NCBI RefSeq assembly: GCF_049675895.1
Contig: NZ_CP183834.1
Coordinates: forward strand, 1,116,001-1,180,000
Source: Ampullimonas aquatilis
GTDB taxonomy: Bacteria > Pseudomonadota > Gammaproteobacteria > Burkholderiales > Burkholderiaceae_D
Direction: 5' to 3'
Length of the DNA: 64,000 nucleotides
Within the stretch, counting starts at the first letter, position 1. Every line of letters begins with the position of its first letter. A program made the translations under genes and the position numbers. Of this stretch, positions 9,931 to 18,286 are shown piece after piece. Below the pieces are notes generated by a model. The model searched no databases. It had not been told where the DNA came from and saw only the letters and a program-made list of their open reading frames with translations.

Positions 9931-10059
9931 GGTTTTTCATTGAGTTGAGATGGGCCGTCCGCCTCATGCCAGGGGATTTTCATCGTCGTTAATGGTTTAC
10001 CTGGTCAAAAGTATGTTGGATTCACGGTTGAAGACCCCGCTGTTGACCATCCGCCACGA

Positions 10060-10635
10060 CTATAGGCAGCGCCTGTAAGCTGTTTTGAAATGGGTCGCGA
10101 GCAGATTGAGCTCCTCAAAGACTTGCCAAACTTTCATCATGCCCTGGTTGATGGCTCGCGAACTATCCGCAGCCTGTCGCGCGGTGGCGGTGATTTGTTC
10201 TACTGCTTGCTCGGTGGCGCGCTGGGTGTAATGTAATTGGATAAGCTGCTGGCCAATTCGGGTGGCTGATTCGAGTTCCTTGCGAGCGCTTTGCTCGGTC
10301 TGGCTCCTGACCGCTTGCTTGCATTGCGTCTGCATGGAAATTTCTTGTGATTTGAGTACCGCCTCACACATATGGGTAGCACGGCTAATGGTGTTGATGA
10401 TGCGCCAGGTTGCATCGCGCACCGGATGATCAGCCGGCTTATCCGTTGCCACTTGTGTTCGCATGGCGTACAAAACCGAATCGGTATTGTGGATGGCATG
10501 ATGGATAGCAAGGCGCTTTTCCTGCGATAGCGTATTTGTAACTTGCCAGCGATGGTAAAGACTTAATGCAGAGAAAAAGAAGATGCCAATCGCTATCATC
10601 AACGTCAGTCTGGCTGTGATCGATTGAAACTGCAT
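10060..10635 (-). CDS. Single-pass chemoreceptor-like protein without signalling hairpin
   Basis: A 191-residue protein. It begins MQFQSITARLTLMIAIGIFFF with one transmembrane segment at ~9-30, followed by a long helical, coiled-coil-prone region rich in Gln, Ala and Glu. The ATG at 10635 is supported by GGGAG 6 nt upstream. The tail (ITATARQAADSSRAINQGM, then FEELNLLATHFKT) resembles the last part of methyl-accepting chemotaxis proteins. The conserved kinase-binding hairpin tip is absent and the protein is far shorter than the usual ~500 residues. It could be a decayed receptor or an unrelated helical membrane protein. Confidence 0.55.
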   Translation of the reverse strand: MQFQSITARLTLMIAIGIFFFSALSLYHRWQVTNTLSQEKRLAIHHAIHNTDSVLYAMRTQVATDKPADHPVRDATWRIINTISRATHMCEAVLKSQEISMQTQCKQAVRSQTEQSARKELESATRIGQQLIQLHYTQRATEQAVEQITATARQAADSSRAINQGMMKVWQVFEELNLLATHFKTAYRRCL

Positions 10636-10826
10636 GCACTGCTCCCTGGTTCTGAAATTCTTTGAAAATGAACTGGTTTCAGAAGCCATTATCGGCCCAG
10701 CCTGGGAGTGCTTAAGCGATGAATAGGGATGTTTTATCTATCCATCAGTATAAATTTACAACTCATGACAACTAGATCACTGTTGTTGGTTTTTCAACTC
10801 AGCGGCTTGGCATTGTCAAAAGACTA

Positions 10827-10866
10827 TAAAAAAAGCCCCATATTGCCTATATAGCAATATGGGGCT
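10827..10866 (-). terminator. Strong intrinsic terminator for the 10.9-11.4 kb gene pair
   Basis: A perfect 13-bp inverted repeat (AGCCCCATATTGC ... GCAATATGGGGCT) with a 7-nt loop. On the minus strand it is followed by a run of T. It lies 20 bp after the stop codon of the 105-residue protein gene. Confidence 0.9.
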
Positions 10867-10885
10867 CAGACCAATTCAATGTGCT

Positions 10886-11203
10886 TTATTCGACACCAAT
10901 CATGCGAGTACGATTGATATAAACCAGCCGCATCCGCTCGGCAATGGCACCAGGAGTCAGATCAAAGGCATTTTGTGCTTCAGCCAATGCCGCCTTGGCA
11001 ATATCGGCCTCACCGGAGTCGAGCGCAAGGCGTCCCGCCATATGTGTGGCACGCGGGGCAGCTTTTTTGATGGCCTGGCGGTTGGGATGCTCATGAACTT
11101 CAACCAGATATTCGGCTTCCGGTTTGCCGTCCAGGCAAACGTGACCATCAATCACTTCGACTTTACGACCATCCTTGGTCTCTTTGATAAAAACTGGTTC
11201 CAT
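10886..11203 (-). CDS. Conserved-looking small protein of unknown function
   Basis: A 105-residue soluble protein. The start MEPVFIKETKDGRK at 11203 is preferred to an ATG four codons upstream. The N-terminal half is beta-rich with a GHVCLDGKPEAEYLVEVHEH segment; the C-terminal half is helical and Ala-rich. It has no signal peptide or membrane segment. It lies 16 bp downstream of the Cys-rich gene on the same strand and shares its terminator, so the two are probably co-transcribed. I do not recognise the family. Confidence 0.7.
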   Translation of the reverse strand: MEPVFIKETKDGRKVEVIDGHVCLDGKPEAEYLVEVHEHPNRQAIKKAAPRATHMAGRLALDSGEADIAKAALAEAQNAFDLTPGAIAERMRLVYINRTRMIGVE

Positions 11204-11219
11204 GGTGCACTCCAATCAA

Positions 11220-11438
11220 TTATTCAGGAAGGGATTCGTTTTTGAAGCCGCCGCAGGCGTAGCATTTACCGAGCATGGAAAAGCCTTGGCCGCTGCAGGC
11301 GTTGTCTTTGGTTTGTTTGCAACCGGTGTGGCCGCAGCTGGTGCATTTGTAGAGCGTACCGTGGCAAGGCGCGCTGTAACCAAGCTGACGTGTACCCGTA
11401 CATAAGTTGAGTGTGGATTTAAGTTGTTCGTATTGCAT
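11220..11438 (-). CDS. 72-residue cysteine-rich (zinc-ribbon-like) protein
   Basis: A short protein from the ATG at 11438, which has AAGGA 8 nt upstream. It contains eight cysteines, including CTSCGHTGC and a C-terminal GKCYACGGF pair, spaced like a zinc ribbon or other small metal-binding fold. There is no export signal. It is first of a two-gene unit with the 105-residue protein. The cysteine spacing is directly visible; the function is not known. Confidence 0.72.
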   Translation of the reverse strand: MQYEQLKSTLNLCTGTRQLGYSAPCHGTLYKCTSCGHTGCKQTKDNACSGQGFSMLGKCYACGGFKNESLPE

Positions 11439-11633
11439 GATGGGGATCCTTTTTGATTGAATGCTTTGTCGTGAAGCTGACAGACAATGATGCTTGCCTG
11501 TAGAAAAAGGCGAAATCCATGCCATCAATGAGATTGGCCAGACTTGATGTACGACAAATAATGCGGTGTTAATTATTTGGTCATTCAGGTTGGATTGACG
11601 TTATGTCGCCTGCTTGTTCGGGGATGGTCGAAT

Positions 11634-11951
11634 TTATAGCGGATCATCCAGATCAATTTGCACCATCAGATCAGTTACCTGCAAAGGATACTCGGTCAGC
11701 TCGCAGCCGCGTGGTGACAGGCCTTCGCCAGTGTGGCCGTCAAACACCCAACCGTGGGCAATACAGGTCAGTGTACGGCCACTGAAAACACCTTTGGCCA
11801 GCGATACCTGTTCATGGGGACAGACTGCATCAAAGGCCCGTGGCAAACCGCGCTCGGGCCACATGATGACAATTTCCTGGTCGCCCACCTTGCAAGGCAC
11901 CATCTCACCCTCATAGAGGTAACTCTTTTTGCAGACATCAACAAACGCCAT
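11634..11951 (-). CDS. TmoC-like Rieske [2Fe-2S] ferredoxin
   Basis: A 105-residue soluble Rieske protein. Cluster ligands are seen as CPH and CIAH, with the typical following segment HGWVFDGHTGEG. Overall it resembles TmoC, the Rieske ferredoxin that feeds electrons to toluene di-iron monooxygenases, including the GCELTEYPLQV tail. No hydroxylase or reductase genes of that system are adjacent, so the partner is unknown. The ATG at 11951 is supported by AAGGAGA 5 nt upstream; the frame is open further upstream but that part has no Rieske character. It is 195 bp from the Cys-rich gene, same strand. Confidence 0.85.
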   Translation of the reverse strand: MAFVDVCKKSYLYEGEMVPCKVGDQEIVIMWPERGLPRAFDAVCPHEQVSLAKGVFSGRTLTCIAHGWVFDGHTGEGLSPRGCELTEYPLQVTDLMVQIDLDDPL

Positions 11952-12157
11952 GATCTTCTCCTTGGATAACAATGGCTTGCTACTAGCATGGACCAGACCT
12001 GCTGCCAGCCATGCTTGAGTGTCATGCCTCTGACGGTGAGGATGAGTCGTTGTTGCCGTCGGCATGAATTCTGCACTTTGGGAAAAATTTGCAATGAGCA
12101 ACGTTACTTTGTCTGAAAGCAGACAAGTCGGGGCGAATCAATCTTTTGGAGCAGATG

Positions 12158-12397
12158 ATGGCGGCAGGTTATTTTGTAGATTGGGATGGCAATATCCGCA
12201 GTACCGATGATCCTGGTGGTGGTTATACCTGTGATGTCGATGCCGTGGCGCGTTATGTCGCGGTGATGGGCAAGGGTGGTTCTTTGGCACACGAAGCCAC
12301 TTACTATAAAACCATTGAGGATGTAGCCAAGGCTGGTATCAAGGCTACCCTGGTGCCGGGTTCGCAACCTTGGGGTTTGCAAAGTAGTGACTGGTAA
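12158..12397 (+). CDS. 79-residue protein of unknown function
   Basis: A short soluble protein, divergent from the Rieske gene across 206 bp. GGAG lies 6 nt before the ATG at 12158; another ATG immediately precedes it. The sequence is Gly- and Asp-rich at the start (YFVDWDGNIRSTDDPGGGY) and has a C-terminal SQPWGLQSSDW tail. No membrane segment is seen and I do not recognise a family. Codon use and the ribosome-binding site support a real gene. Confidence 0.6.
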   Translation: MAAGYFVDWDGNIRSTDDPGGGYTCDVDAVARYVAVMGKGGSLAHEATYYKTIEDVAKAGIKATLVPGSQPWGLQSSDW

Positions 12398-12597
12398 GTA
12401 ACAGGGGGGTGAGTCGGTTGATCGAATTGGTTGGTTAAATTTGCTGGTTGAATTGGCTAGTTGAGTCGACTTAATGATAAGCCGATCAGCAGGTCAATTA
12501 ATGAGCGACCGAGTTGCTTGGCTGTTGCTCATGAGTGTTTGTCCATTGAGTGTTCTCCAGTAAATCCAGGGCAGGCTTGCTGCGCTTGATTTAAATA

Positions 12598-12670
12598 TAT
12601 ACTGGTATGGTGTATTTATTTTTGATTAATAAATACGCACTAAATAAGTCAAATATCTAATATACTCCTT
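12598..12670 (+). repeat. Dispersed ~73-bp intergenic repeat, copy B
   Basis: It starts TATACTGG, has the core AATAAATACGCACT and ends ATATACTCCTT. It lies in the 389-bp gap 12398-12786 between the 79-residue gene and an acetyltransferase. The rest of the gap shows no convincing gene. It is the closest match to copy C at 49275. Confidence 0.7.
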
Positions 12671-12786
12671 GAATATCATCATTCTTGGTGGTTTTAAGGC
12701 GTTTTTTGCGCATGTATTTGGGTGCATGTATGTGGACGTATCTGATGCGCAAAAAATCCCCGCCACGCACGCTCTCAACGCATCTA

Positions 12787-13185
12787 TCAGCTTTGCCGCC
12801 GCATGATAAAACCATTGTTGATCGTGTCAAAGCCCAGCTTGCCGTAATAGTCCATCGCTTCAGACGCCGAGAGCAAGATCAGTGAGACCTGTGGTCCATT
12901 GGCCACTTGTATCTGTTCAACCAGGGCCTTGCCGATGCCATGTTTTTGATAAGCAGTATCGACCGCTAAATCCGACAAATAACAACAATAACTAAAGTCG
13001 CTTAACGCACGTGCGATACCGACCAGTCGTTCACCATCCCATGCAGAAATGATCAGATTGGCCTCGGCGTACATTTTTTCAATTCGTGCCAAATCATCGG
13101 TAGGCCGCTTGATACCGGAAGCATCGAGTAGCTGAGCAACCTGGCTTGGGCTGATTGGATGATTGCGCAAAAACCGGAGATTCAT
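12787..13185 (-). CDS. GNAT-family N-acetyltransferase
   Basis: A 132-residue acetyl-CoA-dependent acyltransferase. The acetyl-CoA pyrophosphate loop is visible as YQKHGIGKALVEQI (Q/RxxGxG/A type), preceded by the strand SDLAVDTAY. The C-terminal YYGKLGFDTI element is typical of the fold. The family acts on many substrates (amines, antibiotics, protein N-termini) and none can be deduced here. It stands alone on the minus strand. Confidence 0.85.
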   Translation of the reverse strand: MNLRFLRNHPISPSQVAQLLDASGIKRPTDDLARIEKMYAEANLIISAWDGERLVGIARALSDFSYCCYLSDLAVDTAYQKHGIGKALVEQIQVANGPQVSLILLSASEAMDYYGKLGFDTINNGFIMRRQS

Positions 13186-13305
13186 ATCGAGGTTGTGATG
13201 AAGGCCTGGTGAATGGCGAAATGATCATTATATGATCCCAATCATAATACAAATGCCTGACTCTATTGTTATTGCATGCTATAAAATATTTAATTATTAA
13301 ATATA

Positions 13306-14199
13306 TCAAGGTGCAAATTCATAATCGGCCTGATGCAAGGTGCCACGCCAGTAGGGTAGATAACCTTCTGGTAATAACCAGCCAACTTCACCCGCTTCGG
13401 GGATCAGCATGCCATCATGCCTGGCATATTGCCAAAAGCGGCCACGCCAGGGTGAGGCAATCATGGTGTTTTCGACCAAGCGGTAACGCGTTTGAGCATG
13501 CACCTGGCTGATCAGATCATTGTTGTCAAAAGTGATCTTGAGGCTGGCCTGTTGCATACCATCATTGATGGTGACAATCGCGTTGTGATCATCCACAGCT
13601 TGCCATTGCAAGTCACTATTGGGTAGCAGGCGGGTCGGATACCACGGCGCTTCAGCCAGAAAGCGCTGCAGCTCTGCCACTGCCAGCTGCTCACGATCAT
13701 GCCTGTCCGCTACTGTGAATCGGCCCATCAGGCTGGCCTTGAGGATACCTTCGCCATAGATGTAGGCGTCATGTACCCGCATATCGATACCCGGCAAATA
13801 ATCAATTTTTCCATGCCAGTCAAAACCAGGATGATGTGTGATGACGCGCTCGGTCGAGGTAAAGTTAACCCAATTGGCTTTGCCGGACGTGGCTGCCAAA
13901 TTAAACTGGCCATCGTGCTGCAAGTTGGCGGCAGTCACCAAGCGGGCACCTTTGGGTAAGACTTTACGTAAATAGCGTTGTACCGGCGCGGGTAAGCCAG
14001 TGAGTTGAGCGGGGTCAAATTCAAAGTGGGGATGATCAGGCGAGCAGGTGGCTTCAAGCTGGGCATGCAATTGCTCGCTGATGGCTTGCCAGCGTTGGTT
14101 GCCGTGCTGTTGCAGGCTGAAATAGGCGATGTTCGTCAGGCTTAGCAAAAGCCCGATGACGATCGCGATTTTTTTTAAAAATCGTGTGCTCATGCTCAT
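13306..14199 (-). CDS. DUF6544-like membrane-anchored protein
   Basis: A 297-residue protein with one N-terminal membrane segment (~8-28) and a soluble, probably periplasmic body. The segment FDPAQLTGLPAPVQRYLRKV, followed by beta-rich sequence with FDWHGKIDYLPGIDMRVHDAY, is typical of DUF6544/DUF6920-type proteins, whose function is unknown. It ends at DYEFAP. An alternative start is the ATG two codons downstream. It is separated from the TonB receptor gene by an intrinsic terminator, so it is transcribed on its own. Confidence 0.65.
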   Translation of the reverse strand: MSMSTRFLKKIAIVIGLLLSLTNIAYFSLQQHGNQRWQAISEQLHAQLEATCSPDHPHFEFDPAQLTGLPAPVQRYLRKVLPKGARLVTAANLQHDGQFNLAATSGKANWVNFTSTERVITHHPGFDWHGKIDYLPGIDMRVHDAYIYGEGILKASLMGRFTVADRHDREQLAVAELQRFLAEAPWYPTRLLPNSDLQWQAVDDHNAIVTINDGMQQASLKITFDNNDLISQVHAQTRYRLVENTMIASPWRGRFWQYARHDGMLIPEAGEVGWLLPEGYLPYWRGTLHQADYEFAP

Positions 14200-14270
14200 A
14201 GATTAAACGAGATGAAAGTCATCGGGCTGTGATAAATCAATTCAGCGTGGCTTGTGTTGCAGATGATCAT

Positions 14271-14307
14271 AAAAAAACAGATATAAAAGCATAAACTTTT
14301 ATATCTG
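14271..14307 (-). terminator. Intrinsic terminator after the TonB-dependent receptor gene
   Basis: A perfect 12-bp inverted repeat (CAGATATAAAAG ... CTTTTATATCTG) with a 6-nt loop. On the minus strand it is followed by seven T. It is about 90 bp downstream of the receptor stop codon. The stem is AT-rich, so strength is uncertain. Confidence 0.75.
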
Positions 14308-14394
14308 TTCAAGGAGTACCTAGATGAAGAACGACAGACAACCCATGAGATTGATGGGTGACCAAACCCATGGGGTAAAACTCGGTAAAGTCAA

Positions 14395-16953
14395 TTAACG
14401 CACGACAGGTTTATCAAAGGCGTAACGCAAACCAATCATAAATTGTCTTGGCGCACCCGGCGCATAAAACGTGCTTTGAGCAACCGGGTAATCGCCACTG
14501 GCCAGACGTGGGAAGGCGCGGGCAACAAAATTGCCGTTGGCATCAAACCCGGTTGAGCCTAACTGCGCAGCGGTGGCATAGCGTTTATCCAAAATGTTAT
14601 TGACTTGGGCAAACAGGGTCAGTTGTGGCGTGGCTTTCCAGGTGGCATCCAGATTAAAAATGGCAAAGCCAGCAGTTTTACCCTGCCCCAGGTAATAGGT
14701 GCCATCAGGCTGATGTTGACCGTTTTCATTACCCCGTGCCATGACGCCGGACTGTGCCTGCATGCTGGTGCCCAAGGTGAACTCAGGGGTGAACTGATAA
14801 GCCGCAGACAGTTTGAGAATTTGTCGTGGAATCAGAGGAATGCGATCACCAGGGCGAATCTGGATCGTGCCTTCGGTACCCAGATTGCCGTCTTGCGCGG
14901 AGCTATTGCTGCTGTTGCCCGAGCCGTTGACGGTTTCACCACTTTGATACGTCGCATCCAGGTAGGTGTAGTTGGCACCCAGTAGCCAATTACCCATATT
15001 GGTATTGGCACCCAACTCAAGACCTTGGCGACGGGTTTTGCCAAAGTTTTTAAAGTAGCCAAACCCGGCTTGATTGTCAGCGACAAATTGAATGTCATCG
15101 TAGTTATCGGCACGAAATACGCCAGCATTCCAGCGCACCTGGTTATTGACATTGCCACGCATGCCCAGTTCAAAGGTTTTGGTGACCACTTGTTTGAGTG
15201 GTGGATCACCCGCCATGGAGTTGGGCAGTTTGCAAGGCTGATCCGGGTTGGCACAACCCAGTTCAATGGCGCTTGGTGCGCGGCTGCCTTCGTTATAGCC
15301 AGCATAGGCTGTTAATGATTTGCTTGGCACAAAGGTCACGCCAATGGCCGGATTGAGGCGGTTGAAACGATGATTGCCACTTAATGAAGCTGGATCGCCA
15401 TCGGCATGAATCTGGTCGGTATTATGGACCGAGGTTTCGTTATAGCGGGCTGCCGCATTCAAGTTCCATTGTTCTGTCAACGCTAGCGTGTCGCTGGCAA
15501 ACAGACTCCAGGTGCTTGATTTGCCTTTCAGATTGACTTGCGTATCGAGTGCTTCACCATCAATATCACCACCTGTGACGCCATCGGCAAAGGCACCCAC
15601 GCCGGTGACACTGCGATCCGGGTTAAGGTAGCCCAGCTCAGTCAGTTTGCTATAGCGGATGCGGCTTTCATCATAAGCTGCACCGGCGGTAAACAGATTA
15701 CGCTTGCCCGCCAGTTCGCCTTGCCAGGCCAGTTGACCTGATGCGCCGTAATTTTTTTGTGAGCTGCTGGCGCGGGTAATCAAACCATTGCATTTTTCAC
15801 CAGGCTCGTCATTTTGCAAAGCCTGGGCAATACAGCGCCAAAATGGAAAAGGCGTATTGGCGGCATTGGCACCACTGGTAGGAAAGCCGGTATAACCGGC
15901 ATTGGTGAGTGCGGTACGATCAGCGGCACTGGGTTGATACACCGACTGATCCAATGAACCTTCGTTGATGTCACCGTTGAACGTTGATGTGTGCAGGTTA
16001 CGGTAATAGGTATTACCAGAAAATACCAGGCCATCACGAATCTCATGTTGACCATTCAGGGTCAAGGCAAAGTTGCGGTTTTCGGTGATGTCAGGTTTGG
16101 TATAGACGCTTGAATAGTCACGCGCAAGAAATTGCTGGTCTTGCAAGCCATTGCCTTGCAGGTTGTTTTTGGCATAGGCCATCGTCAGGGCGACGCTGGT
16201 ACGTGCATCAGCCCAGCCCAATTTACCAAAGAGCTGCCTGACCTTGGAAGGTGAGTCATTGCGCCAGCCATCATCGGCATGCCAGTTACCCGTCACAAAC
16301 CAGTTTAGACCCTTGTCGTTAAAGCCACCGTGTGACAGTTCCATATTGCGGCGATTATGTGAACCCAATGTGGCTTGCAATACCGTGCCGGGTGCAGTCA
16401 GACCACTCTTGGTTTGCAGGGATAGGGCACCACCCAGGGTATTCAATCCAAACAGCGGATTGGAGCCAGGCATCAAGGTAATGCTCTCAATCGCAGATTT
16501 AGGAATCAAATCCCAACTAACTACATCGCCAAATGGCTGATTTAAACGAACGCCATCCATATACACGGACAAACCTTGGGGTGTACCCAGTAATGGTGAA
16601 GCCGTGAAGCCACGGTAATTGACATCCATCTGAAAACCATTGCCCTGGATCTCGTTAACAAAAACACTACCCAATTCACGATTGATAAACTGGCTCAAAT
16701 CGGTGGCGTGACTGTTATCAAGCTGTTGGCCTGTTCGAGTTTGGATAGGTGCTGGAATCTGTTCGCGACTGACTCCCAAACCTGGTAGTGGTGTGGTGCT
16801 GATGACAGTGATTTCTGGCAATACCTGATCGGCAGCCTTGGCACTGATGGCATACGATTGGGTGATGGCAAGAATGGCCAGTGCAATCGTCTTGCCTTTG
16901 AATGGGAAATTGTTTTGACTGGACTGTGTCGAGCCAATACGTGGGTACAACAT
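14395..16953 (-). CDS. TonB-dependent outer-membrane receptor
   Basis: An 852-residue outer-membrane receptor that takes up a ligand using TonB energy. A signal peptide (to about ISAKAAD) is followed by a TonB-box-like stretch LPEITVIST. The plug domain at ~60-190 includes GFQMDVNYRGF, YMDGVRLNQPFGDVVSWDLIP and NTLGGALSLQTKSG, and the rest is a 22-strand-type barrel. It ends in FMIGLRYAFDKPVVR, a last strand with a short extra tail. AGGAGG lies 6 nt before the ATG. The substrate is not evident: no siderophore or cobalamin gene is adjacent and I saw no cobalamin riboswitch in the leader. Confidence 0.93.
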   Translation of the reverse strand: MLYPRIGSTQSSQNNFPFKGKTIALAILAITQSYAISAKAADQVLPEITVISTTPLPGLGVSREQIPAPIQTRTGQQLDNSHATDLSQFINRELGSVFVNEIQGNGFQMDVNYRGFTASPLLGTPQGLSVYMDGVRLNQPFGDVVSWDLIPKSAIESITLMPGSNPLFGLNTLGGALSLQTKSGLTAPGTVLQATLGSHNRRNMELSHGGFNDKGLNWFVTGNWHADDGWRNDSPSKVRQLFGKLGWADARTSVALTMAYAKNNLQGNGLQDQQFLARDYSSVYTKPDITENRNFALTLNGQHEIRDGLVFSGNTYYRNLHTSTFNGDINEGSLDQSVYQPSAADRTALTNAGYTGFPTSGANAANTPFPFWRCIAQALQNDEPGEKCNGLITRASSSQKNYGASGQLAWQGELAGKRNLFTAGAAYDESRIRYSKLTELGYLNPDRSVTGVGAFADGVTGGDIDGEALDTQVNLKGKSSTWSLFASDTLALTEQWNLNAAARYNETSVHNTDQIHADGDPASLSGNHRFNRLNPAIGVTFVPSKSLTAYAGYNEGSRAPSAIELGCANPDQPCKLPNSMAGDPPLKQVVTKTFELGMRGNVNNQVRWNAGVFRADNYDDIQFVADNQAGFGYFKNFGKTRRQGLELGANTNMGNWLLGANYTYLDATYQSGETVNGSGNSSNSSAQDGNLGTEGTIQIRPGDRIPLIPRQILKLSAAYQFTPEFTLGTSMQAQSGVMARGNENGQHQPDGTYYLGQGKTAGFAIFNLDATWKATPQLTLFAQVNNILDKRYATAAQLGSTGFDANGNFVARAFPRLASGDYPVAQSTFYAPGAPRQFMIGLRYAFDKPVVR

Positions 16954-17085
16954 GAGAAACCTCCTGTTATTTTGCTATTTTTCTACTGGCGGGAATTATT
17001 CATGGCCGCGCGAGGACTGAACGTTAGCAAAACAGCAGAATCTTGTCTTGAAAAATCAGGGTTTTGGCTGGGTTGAGACTGCATG

Positions 17086-17109
17086 TCGGGAATTACTCCC
17101 GAGTTTTTT
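17086..17109 (+). terminator. Terminator-like hairpin pointing right, without a plus-strand gene
   Basis: TCGGGA-ATTAC-TCCCGA is followed directly by G and six T, as in a rho-independent terminator on the plus strand. No plus-strand protein gene ends here. It lies in the 369-bp gap 16954-17322, which otherwise holds the TonB-receptor leader and one further terminator. Confidence 0.4.
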
Positions 17110-17230
17110 CAGGTGAAATCATGATTTTTGCGACATTGTCTTGCTTTGCTTAACTGACATCACAGGATGTTGAATTGGAGATCACCAAAAATGGTTTGAT
17201 GGTTTTATTGAGGTATTAGAGCACGTCATT

Positions 17231-17261
17231 AAAAAACAGCCAGCAATGGCTGGCTGTTTTT
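17231..17261. terminator. Bidirectional terminator after the desaturase operon
   Basis: A perfect 9-bp stem ACAGCCAGC / GCTGGCTGT with the loop AATG, flanked by A and T runs on both sides, so it can work in either direction. It ends the minus-strand di-iron protein-desaturase transcript 60 bp after the desaturase stop and separates it from the TonB receptor. Confidence 0.85.
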
Positions 17262-17322
17262 GTCTACCAGGTCGATACCTTTAGGGGGTAGATTGATGTT
17301 GTTAATAACTGGGTTCAGTTGA

Positions 17323-18144
17323 CTATAAGTTAAACCAGTGCGCACCTTTAACCACGCAGCGCTCCGACTCAGGTGGTAGCTGCGCCTTGATTGTGCCGAT
17401 GGTGGTCCAATGTTCCTGTGGGCGGTAATGGTGTTCCTGATGGTAACCATTATTAAACCAGACCCAGTTGTACCAAGCCGTATAGCAACTGACGGAATTG
17501 CGCTTACGATCACCGGGGGTGGCGCCATAGTGCTCAAGATAGTTTTCTGCATAGGCAAATACCTGACCGGCATACCAGACTGGAATCACAAATTTCAGAA
17601 AAAAGGGCAGATTCAAATAAGCAATCACAGCCAATGCACCCAACATGACTAAAGATTCCAGTAATAGGAGTTTGCCTCTTTGATGTTGAATGGCGCGTTT
17701 GGAAAGCTGCACCAGATCAGTCCTGAATGTTCCGAGTAGTGAATAAGCGAGTAATGATTCAGGCTTGCTGTTACCCGCCTTGCTATACCGATAGATGGAT
17801 GAGTAATCCCGTGTCAAACCGGTTTCAGCATCGCGATAATCATTATTGTATTGATGATGATTGAGATGATGTTCCCGATAGATGGACTGTGGCACACCAA
17901 TTAAGAGGGTATTGCCAATCGAGTAGATTTTGTTGAGTACATCCCATTTGAAGAATGGTGTATGGATGAAGTTGTGGGCAACACATTGAAAGTTGGTGCC
18001 AATCAAAAATACACTGATGATGCCAAGCAACCAGCATTGCAGGGTACTCAGTTCATTAAAATAATAGCCAGTAAAACAAAGAATGAATGACTGGACAAGC
18101 GCAACAAGAACGAGATAGCTATCCTTGGCAGAAACGCTAAACAT
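17323..18144 (-). CDS. Membrane fatty-acid desaturase / hydroxylase
   Basis: An integral-membrane di-iron enzyme of 273 residues. The three histidine boxes that bind iron are visible: HNFIH, HHLNHH (within YREHHLNHHQYNND) and HQEHH (within NGYHQEHHYRP). Hydrophobic pairs flank them. It should insert a double bond or hydroxyl into a long acyl or alkyl chain. The start at 18144 has GGAG 8 nt upstream; an ATG two codons earlier is also possible. It follows the di-iron oxygenase gene on the same strand by about 140 bp and faces the aminotransferase-reductase operon, suggesting a shared lipid-derived pathway. Confidence 0.88.
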   Translation of the reverse strand: MFSVSAKDSYLVLVALVQSFILCFTGYYFNELSTLQCWLLGIISVFLIGTNFQCVAHNFIHTPFFKWDVLNKIYSIGNTLLIGVPQSIYREHHLNHHQYNNDYRDAETGLTRDYSSIYRYSKAGNSKPESLLAYSLLGTFRTDLVQLSKRAIQHQRGKLLLLESLVMLGALAVIAYLNLPFFLKFVIPVWYAGQVFAYAENYLEHYGATPGDRKRNSVSCYTAWYNWVWFNNGYHQEHHYRPQEHWTTIGTIKAQLPPESERCVVKGAHWFNL

Positions 18145-18286
18145 GGTCATGACTCCAATAATCTTGAGAATGGATAGGCACACGTGCCTTGCTATCGAGG
18201 CCTGATTCCGATCAGCATTGGTGCTTTATCAGAATCGGGCGAGCGTAGCCAGCCCTTGCAGGGGCTGATGAGTATGGGGTTATCTT

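Noticed and set aside
12158..12397. Toluene-monooxygenase small subunit (TmoB-like) beside the Rieske gene
   Set aside because: Similar length but no recognisable sequence similarity, and it is on the opposite strand.
16858..17076. 72-codon plus-strand frame upstream of the TonB receptor
   Set aside because: Overlaps the receptor start in antisense and has no ribosome-binding site; only the terminator-like hairpin after it is worth noting.
16954..17230. Possible cobalamin riboswitch before the TonB receptor
   Set aside because: No B12-box-like sequence or matching conserved helices were seen.
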